Positions 24,568 to 32,282 of a stretch of 35,646 nt of DNA are shown piece after piece. This DNA comes from a virus, in IMG/VR virus record IMGVR_UViG_3300023175_000115, positions 1 to 35,646 of that record, one strand, 5' to 3'. Positions within the stretch are counted from its first letter, which is position 1; each line of letters begins with the position of its first letter. The notes beneath the pieces are model-generated. The model did no database searches and was not told where the DNA came from. It saw only the letters and a list, made by a program, of their open reading frames with translations. The position numbers and the translations under genes were made by a program.

Positions 24568-25243
24568 TGTTTGCTTCCTTTATTATTTCTTTTACTAGTT
24601 TAACATCATCTTTGTTATTTGTAAAGTGTTTTTTCCAATATATAATATCTAAAACAGGTTCAATAATATTCAAGTGTTCGTCGTTAAAACTTTCTAAAAG
24701 TTGAACACCTTCTGCAGAATTTAATAACATCCATGGACTAATACGACCATATCTAATATCATTAACTGCTCTATTATGATTTACATATTTGAAATAATCG
24801 TTATATGGTGCTTGGTTTTTATCTCCCCAATCCATCATAGTTTCTAACGAACGTTTAACTGCACCCTCTACAGGTTCTACTTTGATCATCTCAAATAGAT
24901 ATGTGTCATACAATTCATCACGACACCAATGATCTAATTTAACTCCGCTTTTAATTACAAAGTCAATAAATTTCTCTGGGTATATACAACTTACGTTTGT
25001 CACAAAACTACCAAATTTAACAAACGCATTATAGTAAGAACTTTTACAAAATTCTTCGTATGTTTTAGGTTTACTCTTTTGTACAGTTTGATAGAACTTA
25101 TTAAATGTTAAAAAGCCAACTTGTACACGCTTTTCATCTTTTTGCAAATGTCGTCTCTTTGGTTCGCACAAGTGAGCAACAAGGGTCTTTTCTTTTTGAA
25201 ACCCTTTGCCACAATGTACACACTCAAAGTCACGTTTATTCAT
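24560..25243 (-). CDS. C2H2 zinc-finger protein (227 aa)
   Basis: The ATG at 25243 overlaps the end of the previous gene and gives MNKRDFECVHCGKGFQKEKT, a C2H2-type finger (Cys-x2-Cys, His near residue 24) at the N-terminus; the remaining 190 residues are helical with many aromatic residues and no known motif. A longer frame runs back inside the upstream gene. Its place between the DnaE-like protein and gp62-like gene points to DNA replication or its control. This combination of finger and helical body recurs in marine T4-like phages, from memory. Confidence 0.7.
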   Translation of the reverse strand: MNKRDFECVHCGKGFQKEKTLVAHLCEPKRRHLQKDEKRVQVGFLTFNKFYQTVQKSKPKTYEEFCKSSYYNAFVKFGSFVTNVSCIYPEKFIDFVIKSGVKLDHWCRDELYDTYLFEMIKVEPVEGAVKRSLETMMDWGDKNQAPYNDYFKYVNHNRAVNDIRYGRISPWMLLNSAEGVQLLESFNDEHLNIIEPVLDIIYWKKHFTNNKDDVKLVKEIIKEANIA

Positions 25244-25685
25244 TTGGATCACGTTCTTCCATATATTCTTTTTGTTCGCTTTTTGACATAATAGTTGATA
25301 AGGCTGTTGCATCGTCTACCTTCATATTAGGATTTTTATCTAGTACGTATTGTTCAAATTTATTCTTTGCTTGTTTCTTTGGAGCCGCAACATACTGATG
25401 GAAAAAGTTTTCATAAGCACCACACATTGCCATTAGTTTCCATAGCAGTCCTTTGTGATTTTTGCTTAATGTCCAATGATGCTTATTGACAAATTCGTTT
25501 GTCATTTCTAAATAATGTTCTTGGAAAAACTGATCGCCTTTTACATTGCTTACATAACGCATTGCAATAAACGGTGCAAATAACTTTTTATCGTCATCAC
25601 TAAGTTTATTATACCAGTCTTTGTCTCTACGATCAACTGCTCGTAGCATTGCTTTTAAATCAAGAAACTTTTTCTTTTCAGCCAT
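25236..25685 (-). CDS. Probable clamp-loader small subunit, gp62-like (149 aa)
   Basis: The segment KKLFAPFIAMRYVSN (about residues 32-46), followed by helices NEFVNKHHWTLSKNHKGLLW and a C-terminal basic region, resembles the gp62 proteins of cyanophages and pelagiphages (PF-x-x-x-R-x-x-S, then HH-x-LD-type motif). T4 gp62 is 187 aa, marine versions about 120-150. gp62 works with gp44 to load the gp45 clamp; neither is in this window. The assignment is by pattern only. Confidence 0.55.
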   Translation of the reverse strand: MAEKKKFLDLKAMLRAVDRRDKDWYNKLSDDDKKLFAPFIAMRYVSNVKGDQFFQEHYLEMTNEFVNKHHWTLSKNHKGLLWKLMAMCGAYENFFHQYVAAPKKQAKNKFEQYVLDKNPNMKVDDATALSTIMSKSEQKEYMEERDPNE

Positions 25686-26274
25686 GCTTTACTCCTACAA
25701 TATTCATACTCATTACAATTCTATTTTCACTTACAGTGTTTTCCTGTACTCTATGTGATAACCAAGCAGGAAATAATAATATATCGTTAGTATTACATTT
25801 TACTTCCTGCCAGAAGTCTTGTCTACTGAAATCTGCATGACTTCTTGGCATATATGTCCAACTTGAATGCAATGGATTTCTAAATTCAATATTTCCACTG
25901 TTTTGGGGTTTTTCTAAGTAGATACTTGCCGCCATATGTGCAGGACTATGATCGTGTTCAATTACGTATCCACCTTTATTAGTTATATTTGTCCAACTGT
26001 TCATTACTTCTAACGGAATATCTTGCATATCCCATTCTTTCCAAACTGATTCTACAACTGGTTGAAGCCATACCATAAAGTCGTGTAGTTCTTCCCACAT
26101 ATGTGGATCTTGGTCGTTATGATTAGCGTTTGTTTTTCCACCACCACGCATACTACCTGCATCTGATGGCATAAGCATTGTTTGTTTAGTAGCACGAACA
26201 ACCGCAGATGAGAAATCTCCTGGATAAGTTGCTTTCCATACTAGCGTTGGTGTTGTGCTAATTGGTTGAATCAT
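25678..26274 (-). CDS. 2OG-Fe(II) oxygenase, TIGR02466-type (198 aa)
   Basis: The iron ligands are in EHDHSPAHMAASIYLEKP (His-x-Asp at about residues 107-109, with the His-Ser-Pro pattern) and DILLFPAWLSHRVQEN (His near 177), with Arg in ENRIVMSMNI for 2-oxoglutarate. The N-terminus has WKATYPGDFSSAVVRATK and a Trp-rich helix. Family members occur in many marine phages; the substrate is unknown. The gene overlaps its neighbours at both ends (8 and 17 bases). Confidence 0.8.
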   Translation of the reverse strand: MIQPISTTPTLVWKATYPGDFSSAVVRATKQTMLMPSDAGSMRGGGKTNANHNDQDPHMWEELHDFMVWLQPVVESVWKEWDMQDIPLEVMNSWTNITNKGGYVIEHDHSPAHMAASIYLEKPQNSGNIEFRNPLHSSWTYMPRSHADFSRQDFWQEVKCNTNDILLFPAWLSHRVQENTVSENRIVMSMNIVGVKHG

Positions 26275-26491
26275 TTTCTTTACTCAAATCATAAACTGTT
26301 TTAATTTGTTTGAACATTTTTTGCAATGTTCTATTACCTTCGTTTGCCATTTCTTGCATTTCAATAAATTCGTAATTATCAATATGCCATTCAGGACAAT
26401 GTGGTTCGCAAACAAGTACACGAGTCCCGGTATCAGTGTCACGTTCATAAACAGTTTCACCACCATCCGGAGACTCGTATATCTTGACCAT
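26258..26491 (-). CDS. Small hypothetical protein (77 aa)
   Basis: Starts MVKIYESPDGGETVYERDTD, then strand-like RVLVCEPHCPEWHIDNYEFI and a helical, Glu/Met-rich C-terminal half (about residues 40-75). I have seen similar small proteins in marine T4-like phages, function unknown. It overlaps the 2OG oxygenase start by 17 bases and follows the transporter gene by one base. Confidence 0.65.
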   Translation of the reverse strand: MVKIYESPDGGETVYERDTDTGTRVLVCEPHCPEWHIDNYEFIEMQEMANEGNRTLQKMFKQIKTVYDLSKENDSTN

Positions 26492-26492
26492 A

Positions 26493-27113
26493 TTATCCTT
26501 GTTCTTTATCTGCTAACTTGCCCTTAAGGTAGTTAAGTAGAACACCGTATGCTGGTAAGAAAATAATCAAACCAACTACAATTTTAAGAACAACTTGTGA
26601 GCCTGCAATTTCAACCCAATGTGTTGCCATATATTCATCAGCACTGTTATTAAATGCAACAGCGAAGAATGTATACGTGTCAATTACGTTAGCAACAATA
26701 GTTGATAATGCCGGTGCCGCCCACCATGCTTTTGTATATGCTTCTCTGATATATTGAAAAACATAAACGTCTAAAAATGTACCAATAGCATAAGCAGTTG
26801 CTGATGCAAAGCCAATACGTAGTGCTACACTTTCAGGTGCACCTTCAGCAAGTACTACTGCAATAGATCCAATAATGGCTAAAGGATATGCCGCCGCAAT
26901 AGTTGCTCGTGCAATTGATTTACCTAACAATCTAACTGTTAAGTCAGTTGCTAAGATTACTAACGGGAACGTAAATGCCGCCCAAGTTAGTTTAACGCCT
27001 GCGATCTCAACTGGAATGTTGACTAGGGCGTTTGAGATTGTGATAACAACAACATGAAGAAATGCTAATTTCAACATCATTGCTTTATCAACGTCTTTAA
27101 AAAGTCCAAACAT
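26493..27113 (-). CDS. Queuosine precursor transporter, YhhQ/VUT family (206 aa)
   Basis: Five to six hydrophobic helices are visible. Signature stretches include FPLVILATDLTVRLLGKSIA (about residues 49-68), GFASATAYAIGTFLDVYVFQ (about 101-120) and WWAAPALSTIVANVIDTYTF. Length 206 aa is typical (E. coli YhhQ is about 221). YhhQ imports 7-deazaguanine precursors for queuosine in tRNA. In phages it could feed tRNA Q synthesis or 7-deazaguanine DNA modification; no preQ0-to-DNA enzyme is visible in this window. Confidence 0.85.
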   Translation of the reverse strand: MFGLFKDVDKAMMLKLAFLHVVVITISNALVNIPVEIAGVKLTWAAFTFPLVILATDLTVRLLGKSIARATIAAAYPLAIIGSIAVVLAEGAPESVALRIGFASATAYAIGTFLDVYVFQYIREAYTKAWWAAPALSTIVANVIDTYTFFAVAFNNSADEYMATHWVEIAGSQVVLKIVVGLIIFLPAYGVLLNYLKGKLADKEQG

Positions 27114-27114
27114 A

Positions 27115-27480
27115 TTACTTCTTTCCTTTTACTATGGAGCCGACTGTTCGACGAACAATATCGTCATGATTAAATTCTGCCCAGTATAGTTCAAAAGCGA
27201 CTCCATCTTCCAAACCTTCAAACTGGTGAATTTTGCCGGGTTTCACTTGCGTGAACTCCCCTGGACCAAGTATAGTTTCATCAACTAATCCATCTTGGTC
27301 ATCCTGCCAAACACGGACAATCATCTTGCCCGATTCAACAAAGAATCCGTTCCATTTATATTTGTGTTCATGTTCTGAACATTTATACCCTGCCTTATAT
27401 TCAATGCGATGAAACTCTAGTACACCATTTGCATGAATAAGTTCTGTTTGTCCCCATATCTTACCTGCCTTCATAGTCAT
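27115..27480 (-). CDS. Small cupin-domain protein (121 aa)
   Basis: A single cupin: motif 1 residues are in SEHEHKYKWNGFFVESGKM (about 36-54; His-x-His and Gly), and motif 2 in PGEFTQVKPGKIHQFEGLED (about 75-95; Pro-Gly and His). The metal ligands His-x-His and the later His are present. The size suits a mono-cupin such as a sugar isomerase-like or dioxygenase-like protein; the substrate is unknown. The start overlaps the stop of the next gene (TAATG). Confidence 0.75.
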   Translation of the reverse strand: MTMKAGKIWGQTELIHANGVLEFHRIEYKAGYKCSEHEHKYKWNGFFVESGKMIVRVWQDDQDGLVDETILGPGEFTQVKPGKIHQFEGLEDGVAFELYWAEFNHDDIVRRTVGSIVKGKK

Positions 27481-28187
27481 TACCCTTTCTCCTTCTGTAA
27501 TCGTAGACGTTCTTTAAAGTTATTAATTCTCCATCCTTTGTAGTTGTCTAGGCGATGAAGTTCCTCTGTTGTAATTAAATGATGATTAATTTTAATAGGT
27601 CTATTGCTTAAAGGAATTAGTTGAGCAACAGGTTCTCCTGGTTTAATTGATAATCTACTTCCTTGCGGTAAAAAGAAATTAAACTCAGCAACGTGTGTAT
27701 ATTTAAAATCAATTGTTCCAGGACTTGACCAATGACTTAAAGGATTTGATTGATGCCATGTTGGTTGTGTCCACAGCCATTCAATACTCTCGCTTGTTTT
27801 AATTCTCCAAGGTAGCGGAAACTTAATATGATGAAAACCTGGTTTGTGATCAGCATAGTCATCAGATGTATGACTGCTAGGTTGTTTGAATTTTTCAGGT
27901 AAGACATCAAAAGCAATTTTTCCGTCCATAAATCTTTGAACAACAAAACTTGCTGGACTAGGCATAATAATACCTTGTTTCATATAACCAATAATTGCTG
28001 GACAGGTTTTCATACCTGCAACATCTAGGTCCTGTACATGAACGTGTGGGTGATTGTCTTCTCTACTAGTAGGAAGTTTTTTCCACCACTCAGGAATAAA
28101 CTTTTTTGATAAGTCTGGTTTAAACAAATCAAAAGAATGTTGATCGTCAGTATAAAAATCTACTGTTATTGGTTTTTTAAAAAACAT
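27480..28187 (-). CDS. Conserved phage hypothetical protein (235 aa)
   Basis: A soluble protein rich in Pro, Trp and His. Notable stretches are CPAIIGYMKQGIIMPSPASF (about residues 62-81), FHHIKFPLPWRIKT and LPQGSRLSIKPGEPVAQLIP, and the C-terminus is basic. The pattern matches a family present in many marine T4-like phages annotated only as hypothetical (perhaps DUF6065-like; I am not certain). It is tightly coupled on both sides. Confidence 0.65.
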   Translation of the reverse strand: MFFKKPITVDFYTDDQHSFDLFKPDLSKKFIPEWWKKLPTSREDNHPHVHVQDLDVAGMKTCPAIIGYMKQGIIMPSPASFVVQRFMDGKIAFDVLPEKFKQPSSHTSDDYADHKPGFHHIKFPLPWRIKTSESIEWLWTQPTWHQSNPLSHWSSPGTIDFKYTHVAEFNFFLPQGSRLSIKPGEPVAQLIPLSNRPIKINHHLITTEELHRLDNYKGWRINNFKERLRLQKEKG

Positions 28188-28188
28188 A

Positions 28189-28692
28189 TTAAAACAATAA
28201 ACTGTAATCCAATGTTTCGCAAGACCTTGAAACTTCTTTTACAAAGAAAACACATTCAGGATTTTCTCCGTCATGTAAAGGCGTAGTTAGTAGTTGTCCT
28301 GCTTTAAGTTTAGGAAAATACCATTTTACATCTTGATAAACATTAACAACGTCTACTGGTGTAAAGTCTGGTCTAAAGCCTGTTAACGGATTAAAAGTAT
28401 ATGCTTCAAACCCTCTATCATTTAAACTTGTTAAAGGCAATACTTCTAAATCATTTCCTTCACTGCCACCAATTAGCATTGACCATTCTAACGGCATTTG
28501 TACTTGATGTTTACCTATTTGTAAAACAACTGCTGGCGATGAAAAACTTTCTAAATAGATCAACGGCATAAAGAAATAGTCTGGTTCTTTAGGATCACTG
28601 TTGTCTAAGACACTGTACCTAATATCTTCATTTATTTCTTTAGGAAGATTATTTAGATTAAACATTTTATTTTCTAGTGTTAGTATATTCAT
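28189..28692 (-). CDS. Conserved phage hypothetical protein (167 aa)
   Basis: The ATG follows the TAA of UvsW without a gap; an alternative ATG lies ten codons on (28665). The region from residue 40 has beta-rich, Pro/Leu-containing segments (YFFMPLIYLESFSSPAVVLQ and MPLEWSMLIGGSEGNDLEV), then LKAGQLLTTPLHDGENPE. No enzymatic motif is seen. It is co-transcribed with the helicase gene. Its place in T4-like genomes next to uvsW is from memory; function unknown. Confidence 0.65.
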   Translation of the reverse strand: MNILTLENKMFNLNNLPKEINEDIRYSVLDNSDPKEPDYFFMPLIYLESFSSPAVVLQIGKHQVQMPLEWSMLIGGSEGNDLEVLPLTSLNDRGFEAYTFNPLTGFRPDFTPVDVVNVYQDVKWYFPKLKAGQLLTTPLHDGENPECVFFVKEVSRSCETLDYSLLF

Positions 28693-30147
28693 TTAATCAA
28701 TTTCAATCCTTTCTATTGTAAAGGGGTAATTAGCCTCTTTATAAAACTTTTTACGTTGTGTAAGATGTCGTTTGGCATACTTACATCTGCTTGTAATGTC
28801 CCAAATTTGGACATGGTCTTTGTCCTCAGCCTTTCTAATTCCGCGGCCAATTGACTGAATAACACGTACAAAAGACTTACCAGGCTCAATAAGAATAAGG
28901 TTAAAAATGCGAGGAATATTAATGCCAACTGCGGCAACACCGTAAGTTGCAATAATAACTTTTTTATCAGCAGTTTTAACTTCATCATAATGTTCTTTCC
29001 TTGTGTCTGCTTTTGTTTCTCCACTAATGAAGACACTGTCATTAATATATGATTGTAGCATATTACCTGCAGAAAGTCTATCAACAAGTACCAAAGTATT
29101 GCCATTTTCGCTTATTTTGGCAATTAATTTTGAAACCCATTCCATTCTTTTTTCGTTTGTTGTTAAATATTTTAATTCTTCTTGGTATGATCTAAACTCT
29201 TGTACATCTTCAGTTTGAATAATGTTTACATCACATTGTGCAAGTACACCCTTTGCTTGTAGATCACTTGCACTAATGTTATTAATAACATCACCTAAAC
29301 TTGCTCTAATGCCTTGAAACTCAAATTGCTCTTTAGGTATAGTACCTGTTAGTCCCCAGCGAATAGGAACGTGTGCAAAGTTTTGTGTAAGCAAGTTTTT
29401 AAGTACATCTGCTTTTGCTTGGTGTACTTCGTCAACAATAATACAACGAACATCTTCCATTGCTTCTTGGAAAGTCACTGCCGCTTCGTGATTCTTAGTT
29501 TTCTTGCTAAGAATGTTTAAACTTTGCCAAGTACAAATTGTATGAGTGTGACCCAACTCTTTTCTATCACCAAAGTACACACCTACGTCTAGGCCGCAAT
29601 TGACATAGTCTTCTTCTGTCTGCGTCACCAACGATTTGTTAGGAACAATAACTAGGCTACGCCCATATGGTTCACATAAACGCGAAAGTGTAGCAGTGAT
29701 AATAGTTTTACCTGCACCAGTTGCAACTTCTTGTAGTGCTTGTGGATTAGATAAAAAGTTATTAATAACTTCAAGTTGGTAGTCACGTAAACGAATAGGT
29801 TGTCCTTCTGCAGGATGTCCTTTAGGCCAACAAGTGTCACCCCAAAACTCTTCATCAATTGTTGCAAAGTTAAGTTGTGTTGGTTCACGCAAATCTTCTA
29901 CTTCTACATATACTCCTTTGCTATCTAGTTCAACAAGAACTTCTTCAAGCATACTAATATATGTTGTACCACCTAGTCCAAAGAAACTTACAGTACCGTC
30001 CCATCGTCCTAGTTTATATGCAGGCAAATATCTTGCATACGGAATCTCATATTTAAATTTGTTTACAAGATGTTTACGCATTTGAAGATCAAGACCTTCA
30101 AACTTTACGTTTACTTCATCTTTAATAATAAGTTTACAAGATGCCAC
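28693..30147 (-). CDS. uvsW: SF2 helicase UvsW-type (484 aa)
   Basis: Residues 1-110 form the N-terminal double-stranded-DNA-binding domain of UvsW (GRWDGTVSFFGLG). The helicase core has Walker A EVATGAGKTIITATL (about 140-154), the DEVH box CIIVDEVHQAK (about 234), motif III WGLTGTIP and motif VI IQSIGRGIRKAEDKDHVQIW (about 435). Length is close to T4 UvsW (503 aa). UvsW unwinds branched and R-loop DNA and drives the late switch from origin-dependent to recombination-dependent replication. The start lies within the end of the 30134 gene, 14 bases overlapping. Confidence 0.93.
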   Translation of the reverse strand: MASCKLIIKDEVNVKFEGLDLQMRKHLVNKFKYEIPYARYLPAYKLGRWDGTVSFFGLGGTTYISMLEEVLVELDSKGVYVEVEDLREPTQLNFATIDEEFWGDTCWPKGHPAEGQPIRLRDYQLEVINNFLSNPQALQEVATGAGKTIITATLSRLCEPYGRSLVIVPNKSLVTQTEEDYVNCGLDVGVYFGDRKELGHTHTICTWQSLNILSKKTKNHEAAVTFQEAMEDVRCIIVDEVHQAKADVLKNLLTQNFAHVPIRWGLTGTIPKEQFEFQGIRASLGDVINNISASDLQAKGVLAQCDVNIIQTEDVQEFRSYQEELKYLTTNEKRMEWVSKLIAKISENGNTLVLVDRLSAGNMLQSYINDSVFISGETKADTRKEHYDEVKTADKKVIIATYGVAAVGINIPRIFNLILIEPGKSFVRVIQSIGRGIRKAEDKDHVQIWDITSRCKYAKRHLTQRKKFYKEANYPFTIERIEID

Positions 30148-31339
30148 TATTGGTATCCCCTTTGTGTGTAAAATTTACAACTAACGGCTTGTTAGCAATA
30201 TACGATTGTGTTTTATAATGACTTGGTTCCACAGGCAAATCAACTAAAACTAAATTTGGTTTTATATCATTTTTAACAAATGTTTTAGGAATCTTTTCAT
30301 TTGTAATTAGTATTTTATTTGTAGGATCAAACAAATTAACACCCTTTTCTTTTATAAACGTGTTTGCTTCGTTGTCTTTTTTGTATCTAAAACACACAGA
30401 TGTTTTGTTAGTTAAATTATGTAGTTCAAACATATTGATCCACTCATACAAACTATCAACATCAGTTGAACTAACAAGAATAACAGTTTGCTTACTTGCT
30501 TTGATAATGTTCATCAAGTCTGAACGTTTATGAACTTTTTTGTTAACAATATATTTGTTTTTATGATCTAACAATATTTTGTTAAGTGGATGGTTTTTTA
30601 ATTGTACTGCAACGGCATCATCATAAACATAACAACCTAGCATTTTACTAAACATAATTGCTTGAGCAGGATCTGTAATACTTGCTAGTTCTGAAGCATA
30701 CGGTTCAGGTATATTAACATTTTTAACAATAAATTTATTATCATGCGTAAGAACAGGATAATAGTCTAATCCGTCGTGCTTAATTTGTTTTGTTTTATCT
30801 TCAATTTTTTTAAGTTGAGGATCAATGTCAAACCCCTTACCTTTTGTAGCATTTAATAAAAACTGCACGTTTGTTTCATTAAGTTGAAACGACCACGATT
30901 TGTTTTCACCGTCATATACTCCTGCGGTATAACTAGGCTTCTTTCTTTTCTTAAATTTGTTAACTAGGTCAGCAATGAATGGACTTTTACAAACAATATA
31001 CTCTCCATCAATGTGTAGTGTTTTTGTTTTATCAATAACTCTAAATGGTTTTGAAAAAGGTTTCTTTGTAAGTAATTCGTCTGTATCAAACCCATATTTT
31101 TTAAGAATTGGTTGATAATTTTTTACAAGTCTAACACCAATAGTTCCTTGTTTCTCAGTCAACGCAAGACCTCTTTCAAGTTGTTCAGAAAGACTTTTTA
31201 CAATAGGCAAGTCGTATTGATTAATTGCTATTGTTGTTATTTCCCAAGAGTTAGTGTATCCAATACCACGTCCTCCAAGAAACATGATTGCGTCGTCGAT
31301 TGTGTTAGTTGCCCCTTCGGGTAATGTGGAATTCACCAT
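30134..31339 (-). CDS. UvsW-companion protein with HARP-like segment (401 aa)
   Basis: The region 110-160 (IDGEYIVCKSPFIADLVNKF, then YDGENKSWSFQLNETN) resembles the HARP/SMARCAL1-type DNA-annealing module, in which a hydrophobic strand is followed by Lys-Ser-Trp-Ser-Phe-x-Leu. The C-terminal 150 residues could be a divergent RecA-like helicase domain (KQTVILVSSTDVDSLYEW, NKILITNEKIPK), but no Walker A or DEAH motif is seen, so ATPase activity is unlikely. It shares the promoter at 31377 and overlaps uvsW. A replication-fork annealing or accessory role is inferred. Confidence 0.65.
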   Translation of the reverse strand: MVNSTLPEGATNTIDDAIMFLGGRGIGYTNSWEITTIAINQYDLPIVKSLSEQLERGLALTEKQGTIGVRLVKNYQPILKKYGFDTDELLTKKPFSKPFRVIDKTKTLHIDGEYIVCKSPFIADLVNKFKKRKKPSYTAGVYDGENKSWSFQLNETNVQFLLNATKGKGFDIDPQLKKIEDKTKQIKHDGLDYYPVLTHDNKFIVKNVNIPEPYASELASITDPAQAIMFSKMLGCYVYDDAVAVQLKNHPLNKILLDHKNKYIVNKKVHKRSDLMNIIKASKQTVILVSSTDVDSLYEWINMFELHNLTNKTSVCFRYKKDNEANTFIKEKGVNLFDPTNKILITNEKIPKTFVKNDIKPNLVLVDLPVEPSHYKTQSYIANKPLVVNFTHKGDTNSGIL

Positions 31340-31376
31340 GACTATGTCACCAATGTTTATTAATTATATATCTTAT

Positions 31377-31404
31377 ATTATAACAGATTCCTATGAAAAG
31401 TCAA
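31377..31404 (-). promoter_or_regulatory. sigma70-type promoter for the 30134-uvsW operon
   Basis: On the minus strand TTGACT (31404-31399), 16 bp, TATAAT (31382-31377). It lies between the 31391-32236 gene's end and the 31339 start, overlapping the last codons of the former. It has one mismatch to the left-arm class and no ACCGGT. Confidence 0.7.
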
Positions 31405-32236
31405 CCAATTTTGGCATTAATCTTTCCAAAGGTTTTCCAGTTGCTATTTCTTCAACTGTCCATTCTGTATGTGCGTAATCGTTGAGCCATTGCTCTCTGT
31501 CGGGTTTGATTGGATTTACAATAGTATCAAATGTTTGATTAGCAACTGGCCATGCTAAACTACTAGGGCCAACAAAAGCAGGAACTCCACCTATAATACT
31601 TTGTATTCCTGGATTACTAGTCCAACTTACAACTGCGTGAGCATCTTTAAATGAAAAATCAAAATCATCATATGTGCCTGTAATGTGTATTGGTATTTGC
31701 CTGTATACATTTTTAAACTCGTGTTCAATGCCAGGCAATGTACAACGTGGATGTGGTCTAAAGTAAACAGTCATGTCTGTGTGTTTTCTAATTTCGTCAA
31801 TAACGTTAGAAACCCACGCACTCATAGGAGGCATATCTCTCCATTGATGACTCTTATCATGTTGACCACATACAACAATATGTTTTCCAGTTGTCCAGGG
31901 TTTTAGTTCTAATCCGAGTCGTTGAGCCCGACTGCTATCATTACCGCTATTGCCAAAAAAAGCATCTCTATTGATTCCATTTATACCTACCTTCCATGTT
32001 GTGCCTCTTTTAATTCCGCCAACTTCTAAAACAATTACAGGTTTATTATTTTGCTGACAATAATCCCAAATTGGTTTATTCTTTGACATACGACCGTTCC
32101 ACAGAACACTCCAAATAACAGCCACATCAAAATCTTCGTGTTCTGTATGGCCTAATTGTGTTAATCCTGTGCTAAATGCATCAAACACAGGTTGACTGTT
32201 TAATGCACCATTCTCTCTGAATAATTTGAACTTCAT
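31391..32236 (-). CDS. Capsule-type glycosyltransferase-like protein, copy A (281 aa)
   Basis: The C-terminal half has TVYFRPHPR (about residue 155), then AVVSWTSNPGIQSIIGGVPAFVGPSS and a PDREQWLNDYAHTEW block, as in KpsC/LipB-type and related GT-B glycosyltransferases, where His-Pro and the Ser/Thr-Ser segment bind sugar nucleotide. Exact activity cannot be named. It shares the C-terminal PxRPDREKW-like block with the partial protein at 35296. It is divergent from the GT-A gene at 32283, with a shared, symmetrical late promoter. Confidence 0.6.
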   Translation of the reverse strand: MKFKLFRENGALNSQPVFDAFSTGLTQLGHTEHEDFDVAVIWSVLWNGRMSKNKPIWDYCQQNNKPVIVLEVGGIKRGTTWKVGINGINRDAFFGNSGNDSSRAQRLGLELKPWTTGKHIVVCGQHDKSHQWRDMPPMSAWVSNVIDEIRKHTDMTVYFRPHPRCTLPGIEHEFKNVYRQIPIHITGTYDDFDFSFKDAHAVVSWTSNPGIQSIIGGVPAFVGPSSLAWPVANQTFDTIVNPIKPDREQWLNDYAHTEWTVEEIATGKPLERLMPKLVDFS

Positions 32237-32247
32237 CTAATACCTAC

Positions 32248-32253
32248 TAAATA
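32248..32253 (+). promoter_or_regulatory. Late promoter, plus strand, of an overlapping pair
   Basis: CTAAATATACGT; the predicted +1 is 32259. It forms an 8-bp inverted repeat (TAAATATA 32248-32255, TATATTTA 32263-32270) with the opposite promoter. Confidence 0.6.
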
Positions 32254-32264
32254 TACGTATATTA

Positions 32265-32270
32265 TATTTA
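32265..32270 (-). promoter_or_regulatory. Late promoter, minus strand, of an overlapping pair
   Basis: On the minus strand TAATAAATATAATA; predicted +1 near 32259, the same base as the plus-strand start. Confidence 0.55.
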
Positions 32271-32282
32271 TTAGAGGATAAA

